From the NCBI RefSeq assembly GCF_016908525.1, contig NZ_JAFBEB010000003.1, forward strand, positions 248,001-312,000: a stretch of DNA of 64,000 nucleotides, in the 5' to 3' direction. Positions within the stretch are counted from its first letter, which is position 1. Every line of letters starts with the position of its first letter. Positions 16,366 through 24,078 of the stretch are shown here, in pieces. The position numbers and the translations under genes were made by a program. The notes under the pieces are model-generated. The model saw only the letters and a list, made by a program, of their open reading frames with translations. It was not told where the DNA came from and did no database searches. The DNA comes from Brevibacillus fulvus. Lineage in GTDB: Bacteria; Bacillota; Bacilli; Brevibacillales; Brevibacillaceae.

Positions 16366-16878
16366 CTACAAATGTTTGGCTAGCAGCAGCACGGGCCGGG
16401 TAAGCCTGCCTACCGGAGCGATGACCTGTCGGTATTGTTCATAGCCCAGCTTTCCCCAAAACAGCAAGGCAGAGATATGATCGGCGACGACTCCGACGTG
16501 AATTTGCGTTTTGCTTTGACAACGCACAAATTCCTCCACAAGTTTAACAACCTCCCTGCCAAAACCGCTCCTTTGGAAGTTTGCAGCGAGCAGAAGCAGG
16601 CTGATCCAGCCTTTTTGACTCTCAGCTTGCTCAAGCCGCAGATGGCCAATCCCGATCATTCTTTCATCGTCGCGCAGGGTGATCGCCAGCCAATAGCTCC
16701 CGGGCAACATTGACAGACTCCGGTATTCTTCTTCCAACTGGTTCAGACTAAAAGCAGCGGACCCGTTTCGCAGTTCATTGTAAGCCGGGTTGCTGTGGTA
16801 GATCTGCAAAGCTTCAGGCAAATCAGTTTCTGTCAACGGAGTCATGCAAATGCGTTCTCCGGTCAGCGGCAGATTCAT
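16366..16878 (-). CDS. GNAT-family N-acetyltransferase
   Basis: 170 residues, the length of a single GNAT domain. MIGIGHLRLEQAESQKGWISLLL corresponds to beta-4/5, and NFQRSGFGREVVKLVEEFV carries the acetyl-CoA loop Q/RxxGxG/A (here Q-R-S-G-F-G). The C-terminal half has the usual FWGKLGYEQYRQV. It transfers acetyl from acetyl-CoA to an unknown amine. It is first in a two-gene operon with the EamA transporter, so acetylation and export of the same compound are conceivable (inference). An extended -10 promoter lies about 90 bases upstream, and the invertible recombinase element begins 250 bases further upstream. Confidence 0.85.
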   Translation of the reverse strand: MNLPLTGERICMTPLTETDLPEALQIYHSNPAYNELRNGSAAFSLNQLEEEYRSLSMLPGSYWLAITLRDDERMIGIGHLRLEQAESQKGWISLLLLAANFQRSGFGREVVKLVEEFVRCQSKTQIHVGVVADHISALLFWGKLGYEQYRQVIAPVGRLTRPVLLLAKHL

Positions 16879-16966
16879 GTAAATGGGTCACCTTTGGTTG
16901 AGTCATGTTTAGCCAAAAATCAGTACGTTTTGGATAGCCGGTTTCGTTTTGTACCGGTTTTGGAAA

Positions 16967-16975
16967 ATTATATCA
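16967..16975 (-). promoter_or_regulatory. Extended -10 promoter of the GNAT-EamA operon
   Basis: TGATATAAT on the minus strand fits TGnTATAAT. The remaining 16879-17112 region holds AT-rich sequence and short dyads without a clear role. Confidence 0.45.
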
Positions 16976-17112
16976 AAAGTCAAAAAGCCGTTCCATAAGA
17001 GAACGACTGTTCTAGGTTAAATCGATGGAGTTCAGTGCTCATCAGCTCGGTGGAAAGAAAACGGTTAAAGGAGAAAAGGAGCGCAAAAAGTCGTATGAAA
17101 GTAACGCGGGGT

Positions 17113-17121
17113 TGGTAAAAT
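17113..17121 (+). promoter_or_regulatory. Extended -10 promoter outside the invertible element, pointing into it
   Basis: TGGTAAAAT immediately left of the left 28-bp site, with transcription expected to start about inside the site. In the present orientation it would transcribe the recombinase gene; after inversion it would read it antisense (inference). Confidence 0.4.
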
Positions 17122-17127
17122 AGTACT

Positions 17128-17155
17128 ATGTCGTACAATGTTAGTTGTTCGACAC
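17128..17155 (+). repeat. Left 28-bp recombination site
   Basis: Arms ATGTCGTACAA and TTGTTCGACAC around the core TGTTAG. The inner ten bases of each arm are inverted copies with one mismatch, as expected where two recombinase subunits bind. It is identical over all 28 bases to the right site in opposite orientation. Confidence 0.85.
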
Positions 17156-17177
17156 CAAGAAAGGAGGTTTATTACAA

Positions 17178-18125
17178 ATGAACGGTTTTTTCCCAGCTCA
17201 TCTTGTCGAACCAACTTCCCAACTTTCTGATGAACAAATCATAGAAATGTTTCTGGCAACTTATCATCAATCTCGCTATACTCTGCGAAACTATCGAAGA
17301 GCCATCGAGCAGTTTCGCAGTTTTGTTCACTACAAACCTCTGAAAAACGTAACCTGGAAAGATATAGAAGCATATAAAATGGGGTTAATTCTGGGAGTTT
17401 GCAGTATACAGCGGAAGAAACATCTGCCCGCGACGGTTGCTAGTTTAATCGCTCCTTTGCGATCATTGTACAAATGGGGAAGCGATCCCAATATCGGGAT
17501 ATTTCAACATAATCCCACATCTACTTTGAGAACGCCGAAAATTGCCGTTACCAGCAAAAATCATTACCTGACCAAACGAGAGGTTCACCTCTTATTAAGG
17601 GAATTGAAGAGACAAGGAATTCGCGACTACTTAATTGGCCTGTCTCTCGTTCTGTTGGGATTGCGGGTATCCGAATTACTCTCCATTCAATGGGGGCATT
17701 TTCATCCAGACCCATCCGAAACTTGCATGTGGCTGACGGTTGTCAATGGTAAAGGCGGGAGACGTCGCGAAGTAAAAGTTCCGGCAGTTTTGTGGAAGTA
17801 CCTGGAGTTTTATCGCCATAATCTGGGCGTCGATGAATCTGCGGCTTCCACTGACCAGCCTGTATTCACGATTTCCTTAAGGCAGGTTCAGCGTGTCATC
17901 AAACAGGCGGCCGCGGGATCGAATCTCAATAAAAAAGTGACCCCGCACTGGTTGCGTCATACCAATGCGACCTTGGCCCTATTGAGCGGCGCTTCTCTTC
18001 AACAAGTTCAAGAAAACCTGGGGCATGCTCATATCAACACTACCCAGCGCTATTTGCATACTGTTGAACAATTGCAAAAAGCCGCTCCCGATTATGTGGA
18101 AGCTTACTTAGGAGATTTAGTCTAG
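17178..18125 (+). CDS. Tyrosine recombinase (XerC/D-like integrase)
   Basis: 315 residues. An N-terminal SAM-like core-binding domain (about 20-120; YTLRNYRRAIEQFRSFV) is followed by a catalytic domain with the full active-site set: R163 (LGLRVSELLS), K192 (GKGGRRREV), H257 and R260 (HWLRHT), H283 (LGHAHINTT) and Y292 (QRYLH). It should cut and rejoin DNA through a 3'-phosphotyrosine. The ATG at 17178 follows AAAGGAGGT at eight bases; a TTG inside the left site is in frame but lacks a ribosome site. Two inverted dif-like sites flank the gene closely, so it most likely acts on them. It is distinct from housekeeping Xer proteins in that it travels with its own sites. Confidence 0.93.
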   Translation: MNGFFPAHLVEPTSQLSDEQIIEMFLATYHQSRYTLRNYRRAIEQFRSFVHYKPLKNVTWKDIEAYKMGLILGVCSIQRKKHLPATVASLIAPLRSLYKWGSDPNIGIFQHNPTSTLRTPKIAVTSKNHYLTKREVHLLLRELKRQGIRDYLIGLSLVLLGLRVSELLSIQWGHFHPDPSETCMWLTVVNGKGGRRREVKVPAVLWKYLEFYRHNLGVDESAASTDQPVFTISLRQVQRVIKQAAAGSNLNKKVTPHWLRHTNATLALLSGASLQQVQENLGHAHINTTQRYLHTVEQLQKAAPDYVEAYLGDLV

Positions 18126-18133
18126 CCGGAAAG

Positions 18134-18163
18134 TTGCAAAATTTTTACGAATCATTCTATAAT
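18134..18163 (+). promoter_or_regulatory. Outward promoter at the right end inside the invertible segment
   Basis: TTGCAA, 18 bases, TATAAT. In the present orientation it reads through the right site toward the EAL gene at 18348. In the flipped orientation it would read left toward the GNAT-EamA operon. The right site followed by five T (18236-18240) could itself act as a weak terminator, which may limit this read-through. Confidence 0.5.
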
Positions 18164-18208
18164 ACAAGTGGAATATAATTGTAAAATTTGCTCAAATTTA
18201 GGGAGAAA

Positions 18209-18236
18209 GTGTCGAACAACTAACATTGTACGACAT
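18209..18236 (-). repeat. Right 28-bp recombination site (inverted copy)
   Basis: Exact reverse complement of the left site. As RNA on the plus strand it folds into a hairpin (TGTCG-a-ACAA / TTGT-a-CGACA) followed by TTTTT outside the site, so it may double as a terminator for the recombinase transcript. Confidence 0.85.
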
Positions 18237-18347
18237 TTTTCCAATCCCTTCCATGGGGGCAAAAATGACAATTTACCTACGATTTTTTATCGATTACGGC
18301 GGGAATGACGAGTTTGAGAGGAGTGGACACAGCTGGAGAGCGAAGAA

Positions 18348-19094
18348 ATGGGAAGAATAGATGTTCAAGCACTGATAGAAAAGCAAAACTATTATCACCT
18401 GTATCAGCCTCTCTATTATCTTTCCAATTGGTCTCTTTGTGGGTATGAAGCCTTATTGCGAAGTCAGTGTTTTTCCAATCCGGAGTTATTTTTTGGGGTG
18501 GCGCGAAAAAAGAAAAAGTTGTTTGAGGTAGACAGTGAAACGCTCTTTCATGCTGCCGTGGAATTTTTTTCGCTCAGACAGGAGGGGCTGTTGTTTTTAA
18601 ATGTGTTTCCGTCAACTTTGCTGCAACGCAAGTTTTTGAACTTCTTTGAGAAGTTTTTAACCCATCCTGCCATTTGGGGGAAAAGGGTTGTTTTGGAAAT
18701 CAACGAAGGAGAAGCAGTGGCAGAAACAAAACAGATGCAGCAGGTGATCAATTATCTTCGCATGAACGGCGTCCGGGTAGCGATTGACGATGTTGGCAAG
18801 GGTGCGGCAACGCTGCAAAACGTGATCGAATTAGAGCCGGAGTATCTTAAATTGGATCGGTATTTTGCCAAAGGGTTGTCGACGTCTGCCAACAAGCAAA
18901 AACTGATCGGGGCACTGGTCGAGTATTGCCGCAATCAAACGCATCTTGTACTCGAGGGGATTGAGCAACCGGAGGATCTGGCTGTGGCCAAACTTTTGGG
19001 TATTCAGATTGCCCAAGGCTATTTGCTGGGGAGACCGGAGGAATTGATCGATCAACGCTGCGTCACAACACAAACGGATATGTCTGCAAACTAA
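18348..19094 (+). CDS. EAL-domain cyclic-di-GMP phosphodiesterase
   Basis: 248 residues, a stand-alone EAL domain with no sensor. The catalytic set looks complete: E34 in YEALLRS, LEINE (about 118-122), DD at about 146-147 in IDDVGKG (Val for the usual Phe), LKLDR (about 167-171), LEGIEQ (about 202) and the end AQGYLLGRP. It should hydrolyse c-di-GMP to pGpG and thereby favour motility over attachment. Its ribosome site is only moderate (GGAG nine bases before ATG 18348). It is the first gene right of the invertible element and is followed by a strong terminator, so it is a single-gene unit whose transcription may depend on the orientation of that element. Confidence 0.92.
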   Translation: MGRIDVQALIEKQNYYHLYQPLYYLSNWSLCGYEALLRSQCFSNPELFFGVARKKKKLFEVDSETLFHAAVEFFSLRQEGLLFLNVFPSTLLQRKFLNFFEKFLTHPAIWGKRVVLEINEGEAVAETKQMQQVINYLRMNGVRVAIDDVGKGAATLQNVIELEPEYLKLDRYFAKGLSTSANKQKLIGALVEYCRNQTHLVLEGIEQPEDLAVAKLLGIQIAQGYLLGRPEELIDQRCVTTQTDMSAN

Positions 19095-19121
19095 AACCGG
19101 GGTATTCGCCCCGGTTTTATT
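19093..19121 (+). terminator. Terminator of the EAL gene
   Basis: AAAACCGGGG / CCCCGGTTTT stem with loop TATTCG and a T-rich tail. It starts right at the stop codon. Confidence 0.9.
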
Positions 19122-19229
19122 GAGTGAAAAAATTTTATGAAAAGTCTTGTCATGAAAATTAAAACATGCTAATATGTTACCCATTCTGCTCCAATTAAAG
19201 AATTTAAACAGAAGAAGAAGGTGCAACAA

Positions 19230-19433
19230 ATGGTTAAAAAATTCATAATTTTTCTGCTAATTTTTCTCCCAAGTGCCTCATTGACCATTTTTATTCCTTG
19301 GGTGAATCAAATTGAACCGATTTTGTTTGGCTTGCCTTTTTTGCACTTTTGGCTGTTCCTATGGATTCTGTTGAGTCCGGTATGTGTGTGGGCAGTGTAT
19401 CATCTTCAGAAGTCGCAGGGAGGCATTGAATAA
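19230..19433 (+). CDS. DUF3311 small membrane subunit of an SSF symporter
   Basis: 67 residues with two hydrophobic helices and the conserved FIPWVNQIEPILFGLPFLHFW, the DUF3311 core. Such proteins are found immediately before sodium:solute symporters and are thought to be accessory subunits. The ATG at 19230 follows GAAGGTG; the GTG within that ribosome site is rejected. Its stop shares one base with the start of the symporter gene (TAATG), implying translational coupling. Confidence 0.85.
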   Translation: MVKKFIIFLLIFLPSASLTIFIPWVNQIEPILFGLPFLHFWLFLWILLSPVCVWAVYHLQKSQGGIE

Positions 19434-20932
19434 TGCAGGGAAACTTTACGTCATTAATGATCACGATCGCAGTTATTGTTGGAGTTGTTTTGATTGGATT
19501 TTTGGCTGGCCGGGATAAATCGGTTCGCAATTCCGTGGAGGACTGGTCCGTCGGTGGCAGAAAATTCGGCACATTGCTGGTCTGGTTTCTGGTTGGCGCC
19601 GATTTGTATACGGCATACACATTTCTCGGACTGACCAGCACGGCTTACAGTGCGGGCAGCGTCGCATTCTTTGCGATTCCTTATTCCACATTGGCTTACG
19701 TCTTCGGCTATTTCTTTCTGCCGAAATTGTGGAAAGTGGCCAAAGTGCATCAATTTACCACGTTGGCGGATTATACGAGAGAACGGTTTGGCAGCACGTT
19801 TCTGTCGGCCTTGATCGCCATTGTCGGCGTCCTGATGTTGATTCCTTATATCGATTTGCAATTGAGCGGTATCCAGGACACGCTGCAAGTTGCCGGCACC
19901 GGGTTTATTAACGTCAAATTTGTGGTGATTTTATCTTTCTTGCTCGTCGCCCTGTATACATTTTTCAGCGGAATCAAAGGTCCGACTTATACGGCGATCA
20001 TCAAGGATATTCTCGTTTGGGTGATCATGCTGTTCATGGTTGTCAGCTTGCCGATGATTCATTTTGGCGGCTGGAGCCCGATGATTGATACGATTCAGCA
20101 AAAGGCGCCTCAACTGCTGACGATTCCTGCAGCAGGCAGCAAAGGGATTCCCTGGTTCATTACCGCATCGCTTATTTCGGCTTTGGCTCTGTTTATGTGG
20201 GCGCACGCCGCAACCGGTATTTTTACTTCGAAAAGCGCCGATGCAATTCGGAAAAATGCCATGTTTCTGCCTTTATACAACATTGTGTTGATATTGGTCG
20301 TGTTTTTGGGCTTTGTTGCTTTTCTCGTCTTGCCGGAGGGAATCAATCCGCGGTTTGCATTGCTCAACCTCATTCAAGTTTCGTATGGGGGCGTAACGCA
20401 AGGGCTGGCCTACTCAACGATTGCCTTGGCCTCGTTGATTCCTTGCTCGATCATGGCTATCGGCGCTTCCAATCTGTTTGCCAACAATATTTACAAGGAT
20501 TTGATCAATCGAAACGTGTCCCCGTCCAAGCTGACGATGGTTACCCGTTTGATGGTGTTTGTGGTCATTGGCTTGGCGCTCATTTTTGGCATGGTGTTCC
20601 CGGCGGCGCTCGTTTCGCTGCAATTGCTGGGCGTTTCCGGGATGGTACAAATCTTCCCGGCGGTGGTGATCAGCCTCTACTGGCGGAACCAATCAAAAGA
20701 AGCGACGATTATCGGGCTGTTGGTTGGTCTGCTGACGACGTTTATCGTCTATTGGACAGGCCAAAGCTACGGGTTGTATGAAGGGTTCTGGGGTTTGGCC
20801 GCCAATTTGCTGGCGATGGTGATCGTCAATCCGTTTTTTGCGCAAAAGACGAAAGGAATGCACAATCCTGTAATGGAAACGCTGTTTGGCAAAGCGGGCA
20901 GCAAGCAGGATGAATGGAAACAAGGGGCGTAA
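19433..20932 (+). CDS. Sodium:solute symporter (SSF family)
   Basis: 499 residues with about 13 membrane helices. SSF features include VEDWSVGGRKFG near residue 35, the helix-5 region and the run SLIPCSIMAIGASNLFANNIYKDL. It couples sodium entry to uptake of a small solute; the DUF3311 partner is typical of the monocarboxylate/acetate-type branch (inference). It forms a two-gene operon with the overlapping upstream gene and ends at a strong terminator that converges on rlmD. Confidence 0.9.
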   Translation: MQGNFTSLMITIAVIVGVVLIGFLAGRDKSVRNSVEDWSVGGRKFGTLLVWFLVGADLYTAYTFLGLTSTAYSAGSVAFFAIPYSTLAYVFGYFFLPKLWKVAKVHQFTTLADYTRERFGSTFLSALIAIVGVLMLIPYIDLQLSGIQDTLQVAGTGFINVKFVVILSFLLVALYTFFSGIKGPTYTAIIKDILVWVIMLFMVVSLPMIHFGGWSPMIDTIQQKAPQLLTIPAAGSKGIPWFITASLISALALFMWAHAATGIFTSKSADAIRKNAMFLPLYNIVLILVVFLGFVAFLVLPEGINPRFALLNLIQVSYGGVTQGLAYSTIALASLIPCSIMAIGASNLFANNIYKDLINRNVSPSKLTMVTRLMVFVVIGLALIFGMVFPAALVSLQLLGVSGMVQIFPAVVISLYWRNQSKEATIIGLLVGLLTTFIVYWTGQSYGLYEGFWGLAANLLAMVIVNPFFAQKTKGMHNPVMETLFGKAGSKQDEWKQGA

Positions 20933-20952
20933 GTTCGATAAAGCAAATATGA

Positions 20953-20990
20953 GAGGGGCGGCGTAAAAAGGCCGTCCCTCTTTCTTTTTT
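20953..20990 (+). terminator. Terminator of the symporter operon
   Basis: GAGGGGCGGC / GCCGTCCCTC stem followed by TTTCTTTTTT. Confidence 0.9.
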
Positions 20991-22371
20991 ACATGCGAAC
21001 AAGCAGAGAGCAGCTTTCCACATGGGGAGTATGAGGAAACATGTCCAACGGCTGAACTTGTTTCAACGCATAGCTTTGCTGTAAACGCTGAATATCTTTG
21101 GCCAGTGTAGACGGATTGCAGGAGACGTAGACAATCTTCTGCGGTTTGACCTGCAGCAGCGATTGGATCAATTCCGCCGCCAAGCCCGTTCGCGGCGGAT
21201 CGACGACAACCACATCCGCTTTCAAGCCTTGTTTCGCCCATTTCGGCATGAGCTCTTCCGCTTTGCCCACGTGAAAGCTGACATTGGCGATTCCGTTTTT
21301 TCTGGCATTTTGCCGCGCGTCTTCCACTGCTTCGGGGATCAGCTCAATCCCGTGAACCTCTTTAGCCGAAGGAGCTAGCCAAAGGGCGATCGTTCCCGTC
21401 CCGCAGTAGAGATCGAACACGGTTTCAGTGCCGTTCAGTCCGGCAGCCTGCTTGACCTGGTCATACAGTTTTGCGGTCTGTTCCGGATTCAGCTGGAAAA
21501 AGGCGCGGGCCGACAGGTCAAAAGACAGTTCACCCAGTTTCTCGGCAATCGAAGGTCTGCCCCACAGCTGCTTTGTTGTTTCGCCAAACACCAAGGAGGT
21601 TTTGCGGGAGTTTACATTTTGGGCGATGCTGACCAATTGCGGCAGTCGATAGCGCAATTCCAGAATCAGCTCCTTCACGCGGGGAATCTCTTGTGTCGCG
21701 GTCACCAATGTCAATTGGGTTTCCCCGGTGGCGAAAGCGGCCCGTGCGACGATCGTCCGGATCACTCCGCTGCGCGTCCGTTCGTCAAAGATCGGAATGT
21801 TCAGTTTTTCCACCGCTTGTTTGGCCGCTTCCACGATCTGATTCGTTTGCTCATGTTGTACGGGACAGCCGGATAAATCGACCAGTTGATGAGTCCCTGT
21901 CCGATAAAGACCGGCAACCAGCTGCCCTTGCTGTTTGCCGACCTGGAACTGGGCCTTGTTGCGGTAAGACCACGGGTTGGCCATGCCGATTGTCGGCTTG
22001 ACCGGCGGATGCTCCAGTTTGGCGTATTTGCGCAAGGCTTCGATCAGCAATTCCTGTTTGCTGACCAGCTGAGCCTGATAATCCATATGCTGCAGCGAAC
22101 AACCGCCGCATTGTTCGTAGACAGGACAGGGGGGCTGCACGCGGGCAGGGGAGCGTTGAACCACCTTGACCAGCTTGGCGTGAGCATATTTTTCCTTAAC
22201 CTCGGTCAGTTCGGCGTGAACGACTTCTCCAGGCAACGCCTGATCAACAAAGACGATCTTTTTCTTGTAATAGCCAATTCCTTCTCCGTTAATGCCTAAG
22301 CTGCGAATGGTCAAAGTCATCTGCTGGCCGATCCGCAGCGGTACATCTTTCGTTTGCTTACTCTCACGCAT
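20989..22371 (-). CDS. rlmD: 23S rRNA (uracil-5-)-methyltransferase RlmD/RlmCD-type
   Basis: 460 residues. It has an N-terminal TRAM domain (about 12-75), an iron-sulfur cysteine set beginning CPVYEQCGGCSLQH, a SAM-binding motif FDLYCGTGTIAL and, near the end, VDPPRTG and the catalytic Cys in VYVSCNPSTLAKD. It methylates C5 of uracil in 23S rRNA; in Bacillus the orthologue can serve two positions. The ATG at 22371 follows GAGGTGA. The gene ends against the symporter terminator. Confidence 0.93.
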   Translation of the reverse strand: MRESKQTKDVPLRIGQQMTLTIRSLGINGEGIGYYKKKIVFVDQALPGEVVHAELTEVKEKYAHAKLVKVVQRSPARVQPPCPVYEQCGGCSLQHMDYQAQLVSKQELLIEALRKYAKLEHPPVKPTIGMANPWSYRNKAQFQVGKQQGQLVAGLYRTGTHQLVDLSGCPVQHEQTNQIVEAAKQAVEKLNIPIFDERTRSGVIRTIVARAAFATGETQLTLVTATQEIPRVKELILELRYRLPQLVSIAQNVNSRKTSLVFGETTKQLWGRPSIAEKLGELSFDLSARAFFQLNPEQTAKLYDQVKQAAGLNGTETVFDLYCGTGTIALWLAPSAKEVHGIELIPEAVEDARQNARKNGIANVSFHVGKAEELMPKWAKQGLKADVVVVDPPRTGLAAELIQSLLQVKPQKIVYVSCNPSTLAKDIQRLQQSYALKQVQPLDMFPHTPHVESCSLLVRM

Positions 22372-22466
22372 GCAGCGATGTTCACCTCTGATTTGTGTTT
22401 CTGTTTATTATAGGAGATTTGGATATAAAAAGCATCGTGTTCCCGGTTTTGCTCCCGGCCGCTTTT

Positions 22467-22475
22467 TGCTATAAT
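22467..22475 (+). promoter_or_regulatory. Extended -10 promoter of the 113-aa unknown gene
   Basis: TGCTATAAT, about 16 bases before the ribosome site GAGGGAGTG. The -35 region is poor. Confidence 0.5.
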
Positions 22476-22508
22476 GAGTCAGAGAAAAACGAGGGAGTGT
22501 ATAAACTG

Positions 22509-22850
22509 ATGCAAGAGCTGTTCGACCAACTGAAAGAATATTTGAATATGGACACAGAAATTTCTTTTGAAGAGTTTGATGCATATTACAAAAAGGTGCT
22601 TGATTTCCTCAATGACAAATGGACTACATTAAATGAAGAAGATAGCATGAATATGCTGTTCATTCTCGATAACTTGAAATCAAACAGTGATGATCGCGCA
22701 AAACGGCGCGGCAAGGAAACAAAAAAATATCAAAAAATCTCGAAACGCACAGAAATCTGGGCGGCAGCGATCATTAACCGGCTCCGTGAATTCGGGCTGA
22801 ATGACGAAGAGATCAGCAAACGTTACGAAGCGATTTATGAAGCGGTGTAA
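22509..22850 (+). CDS. Conserved-looking acidic/basic protein, unknown function
   Basis: 113 residues beginning MQELFDQLKEYLNMDTEISF. It is predicted mostly helical and soluble: an acidic first half (FEEFDAYYKKVLDFLNDKW), a basic middle (RAKRRGKETKKYQKISKRTE) and a second acidic helix (NDEEISKRYEAIYEAV). I do not recognise the family. It has its own extended -10 promoter, a ribosome site GAGGGAGTG and a clear terminator, so it is very likely a real single gene. Confidence 0.7.
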   Translation: MQELFDQLKEYLNMDTEISFEEFDAYYKKVLDFLNDKWTTLNEEDSMNMLFILDNLKSNSDDRAKRRGKETKKYQKISKRTEIWAAAIINRLREFGLNDEEISKRYEAIYEAV

Positions 22851-22893
22851 GCGCCAGTAGGCCAGACAGCACAACCTGGTTTGTTTGCAAGCA

Positions 22894-22925
22894 AAGCAGA
22901 TCCTTTTTTCGGATCTGCTTTTTTA
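22894..22925 (+). terminator. Terminator of the 113-aa unknown gene
   Basis: AAGCAGATCC / GGATCTGCTT stem, then TTTT. The 23,000-23,110 stretch after it is AT-rich with no feature I can support. Confidence 0.85.
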
Positions 22926-23114
22926 TTTGTCTCGCAACAGTTGTATAACAGTCGTTTTATTGTGGGATCAGTTGTAAAACAGCGTCTGTGCAAGCAAACG
23001 GATGAAAAACGAAGAAAGGAGCAGGAAAACACCGGATAATGTATTATAACAAAACTTTTAAAAGAAAAACTGTTGTATTACAATAAGTGCAACAACATGC
23101 GGGGGGGAATCAGG

Positions 23115-23261
23115 ATGGAACCGGTCGCATATTTTTTTAGCCATCTGCAGGAGAAGTGCTGCAGCGTATGCGGACAAAAGCTTTGGGAACAAGCGGAGTC
23201 GTACGCAACAGAATGTCTGGACTGTCATGAGAAACTATTGCACCCTCAAGAAGAAAAGTAA
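23115..23261 (+). CDS. YhfH-like zinc-ribbon micro-protein
   Basis: 48 residues beginning MEPVAYFFSHLQEKCCSVCG, with two CxxC pairs (CSVC and CLDC) separated by WEQAESYATE. This is the layout of the small Bacillus YhfH proteins, likely binding one zinc; function unknown. The ATG at 23115 follows GGGGGGAATCAGG. A terminator follows at once. Confidence 0.65.
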   Translation: MEPVAYFFSHLQEKCCSVCGQKLWEQAESYATECLDCHEKLLHPQEEK

Positions 23262-23273
23262 ATGGATAGGGCG

Positions 23274-23303
23274 GAGTGCAGACAAGAGGCTGCACTCTTT
23301 TTT
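23274..23303 (+). terminator. Terminator of the YhfH-like gene
   Basis: GAGTGCAG / CTGCACTC stem followed by six T. Confidence 0.85.
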
Positions 23304-23387
23304 CTGCGCGCACACTGTACCAGAAGGACATTGTTGTATATGCTAAAGCTAATCCCACCGAAAATGCAGGGACTGGAGGTAAGCGAA

Positions 23388-23939
23388 GTGGTTATGTTTC
23401 ATCCAACCATATTTGACAATATCAAAGTAGTGCTCGAAGGCGCAATTTATGACCAAGACTTTGCGGGAACGATCGAGATTATAAACCGTATGGATCTTCT
23501 CGATTTGGCCAATTACAGCCGGCGGTTTGCCGTGGAATTTCAATTGGCAGCGCCAGGCCGCTCGGTTCATCCTGTCACCGCAACGATCCGTCTGGATACG
23601 ACGCTTGCTGACATCGCCGGCGAACAACTGCAGCAGCAATCGGCAGAGAAGATCGGTTGCACGATCTGCATTGATTTTTGCTTGCGCATCGTCGATATGG
23701 AGCGGGAGCCAGCACTGGTCGTTTTGGGGCTGCAGGAAATCTGGGGGAATCGCCCGCTGATCGTACCGACCGTCAGTTTCCGCGCGGATGAACCATACGC
23801 CAAACAGACACGGACGGATTACGAGTTGAAGGCAACGCTTGATTTTCAGCGCAAGATTGACGAAGGCAATATTGAGGATATTCACGAGCTGCTTGAACAC
23901 TGCATCCAATCGCTCGTTCATTTGGACAGGTACCGATAA
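23388..23939 (+). CDS. Conserved-looking soluble protein, unknown function
   Basis: 183 residues starting at GTG 23388 (MVMFHPTIFDNIKVVLEGAI), with GGAGGT seven bases before. Alternating beta-strand-like stretches such as RRFAVEFQLAAPG and TICIDFCLRIV end in a helical tail EDIHELLEHCIQSLVHLDRY. There is no signal peptide or membrane helix. I do not recognise the family. It stands alone between the YhfH-like terminator and a convergent histidine kinase gene. Confidence 0.7.
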   Translation: MVMFHPTIFDNIKVVLEGAIYDQDFAGTIEIINRMDLLDLANYSRRFAVEFQLAAPGRSVHPVTATIRLDTTLADIAGEQLQQQSAEKIGCTICIDFCLRIVDMEREPALVVLGLQEIWGNRPLIVPTVSFRADEPYAKQTRTDYELKATLDFQRKIDEGNIEDIHELLEHCIQSLVHLDRYR

Positions 23940-23977
23940 AAAAAGATCTCTGCCAATGCCGAAGCAAAGGAGAGATC
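23938..23977 (-). terminator. Possible terminator for the kinase/response-regulator operon
   Basis: On the minus strand GATCTCT / AGAGATC with a 19-base loop, then seven T. It lies about 100 bases past the kinase stop; the stem is short. Confidence 0.4.
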
Positions 23978-24078
23978 AAAACAAAACTGGGGGTTATAAA
24001 TTGAAAGCAACAAGTTATGTTCTAAAGATACCATGAAATTGTAAAATGTTTATAAATAACTAATAAATATTGATAAAA

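Larger units (their letters stand above)
17128..18236. mobile_element. Tyrosine-recombinase element bounded by inverted 28-bp dif-like sites (candidate invertible switch)
   Basis: A perfect 28-bp sequence at 17128-17155 recurs in reverse complement at 18209-18236. Between them lies only a tyrosine recombinase gene and, near the right end, a promoter pointing outward toward an EAL phosphodiesterase gene. Each site has two 11-base near-palindromic arms around the six bases TGTTAG, the 11-6-11 layout of Xer dif sites. Recombination between inverted sites with identical asymmetric cores would flip the 1.05-kb interior. The interior looks more AT-rich than its surroundings. It may alternatively be a remnant of a small integrated element or a pdif-like module. 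Confidence 0.65.

Noticed and set aside
16990-17010. Hairpin CGTTC / GAACG as a terminator
   Set aside because: Five base pairs, no T-run and no gene ending there.
17128-18236. Classical insertion sequence with a DDE transposase
   Set aside because: The enclosed enzyme is a tyrosine recombinase, and the flanks show no short target duplication; the ends have dif-like architecture instead of transposon ends.
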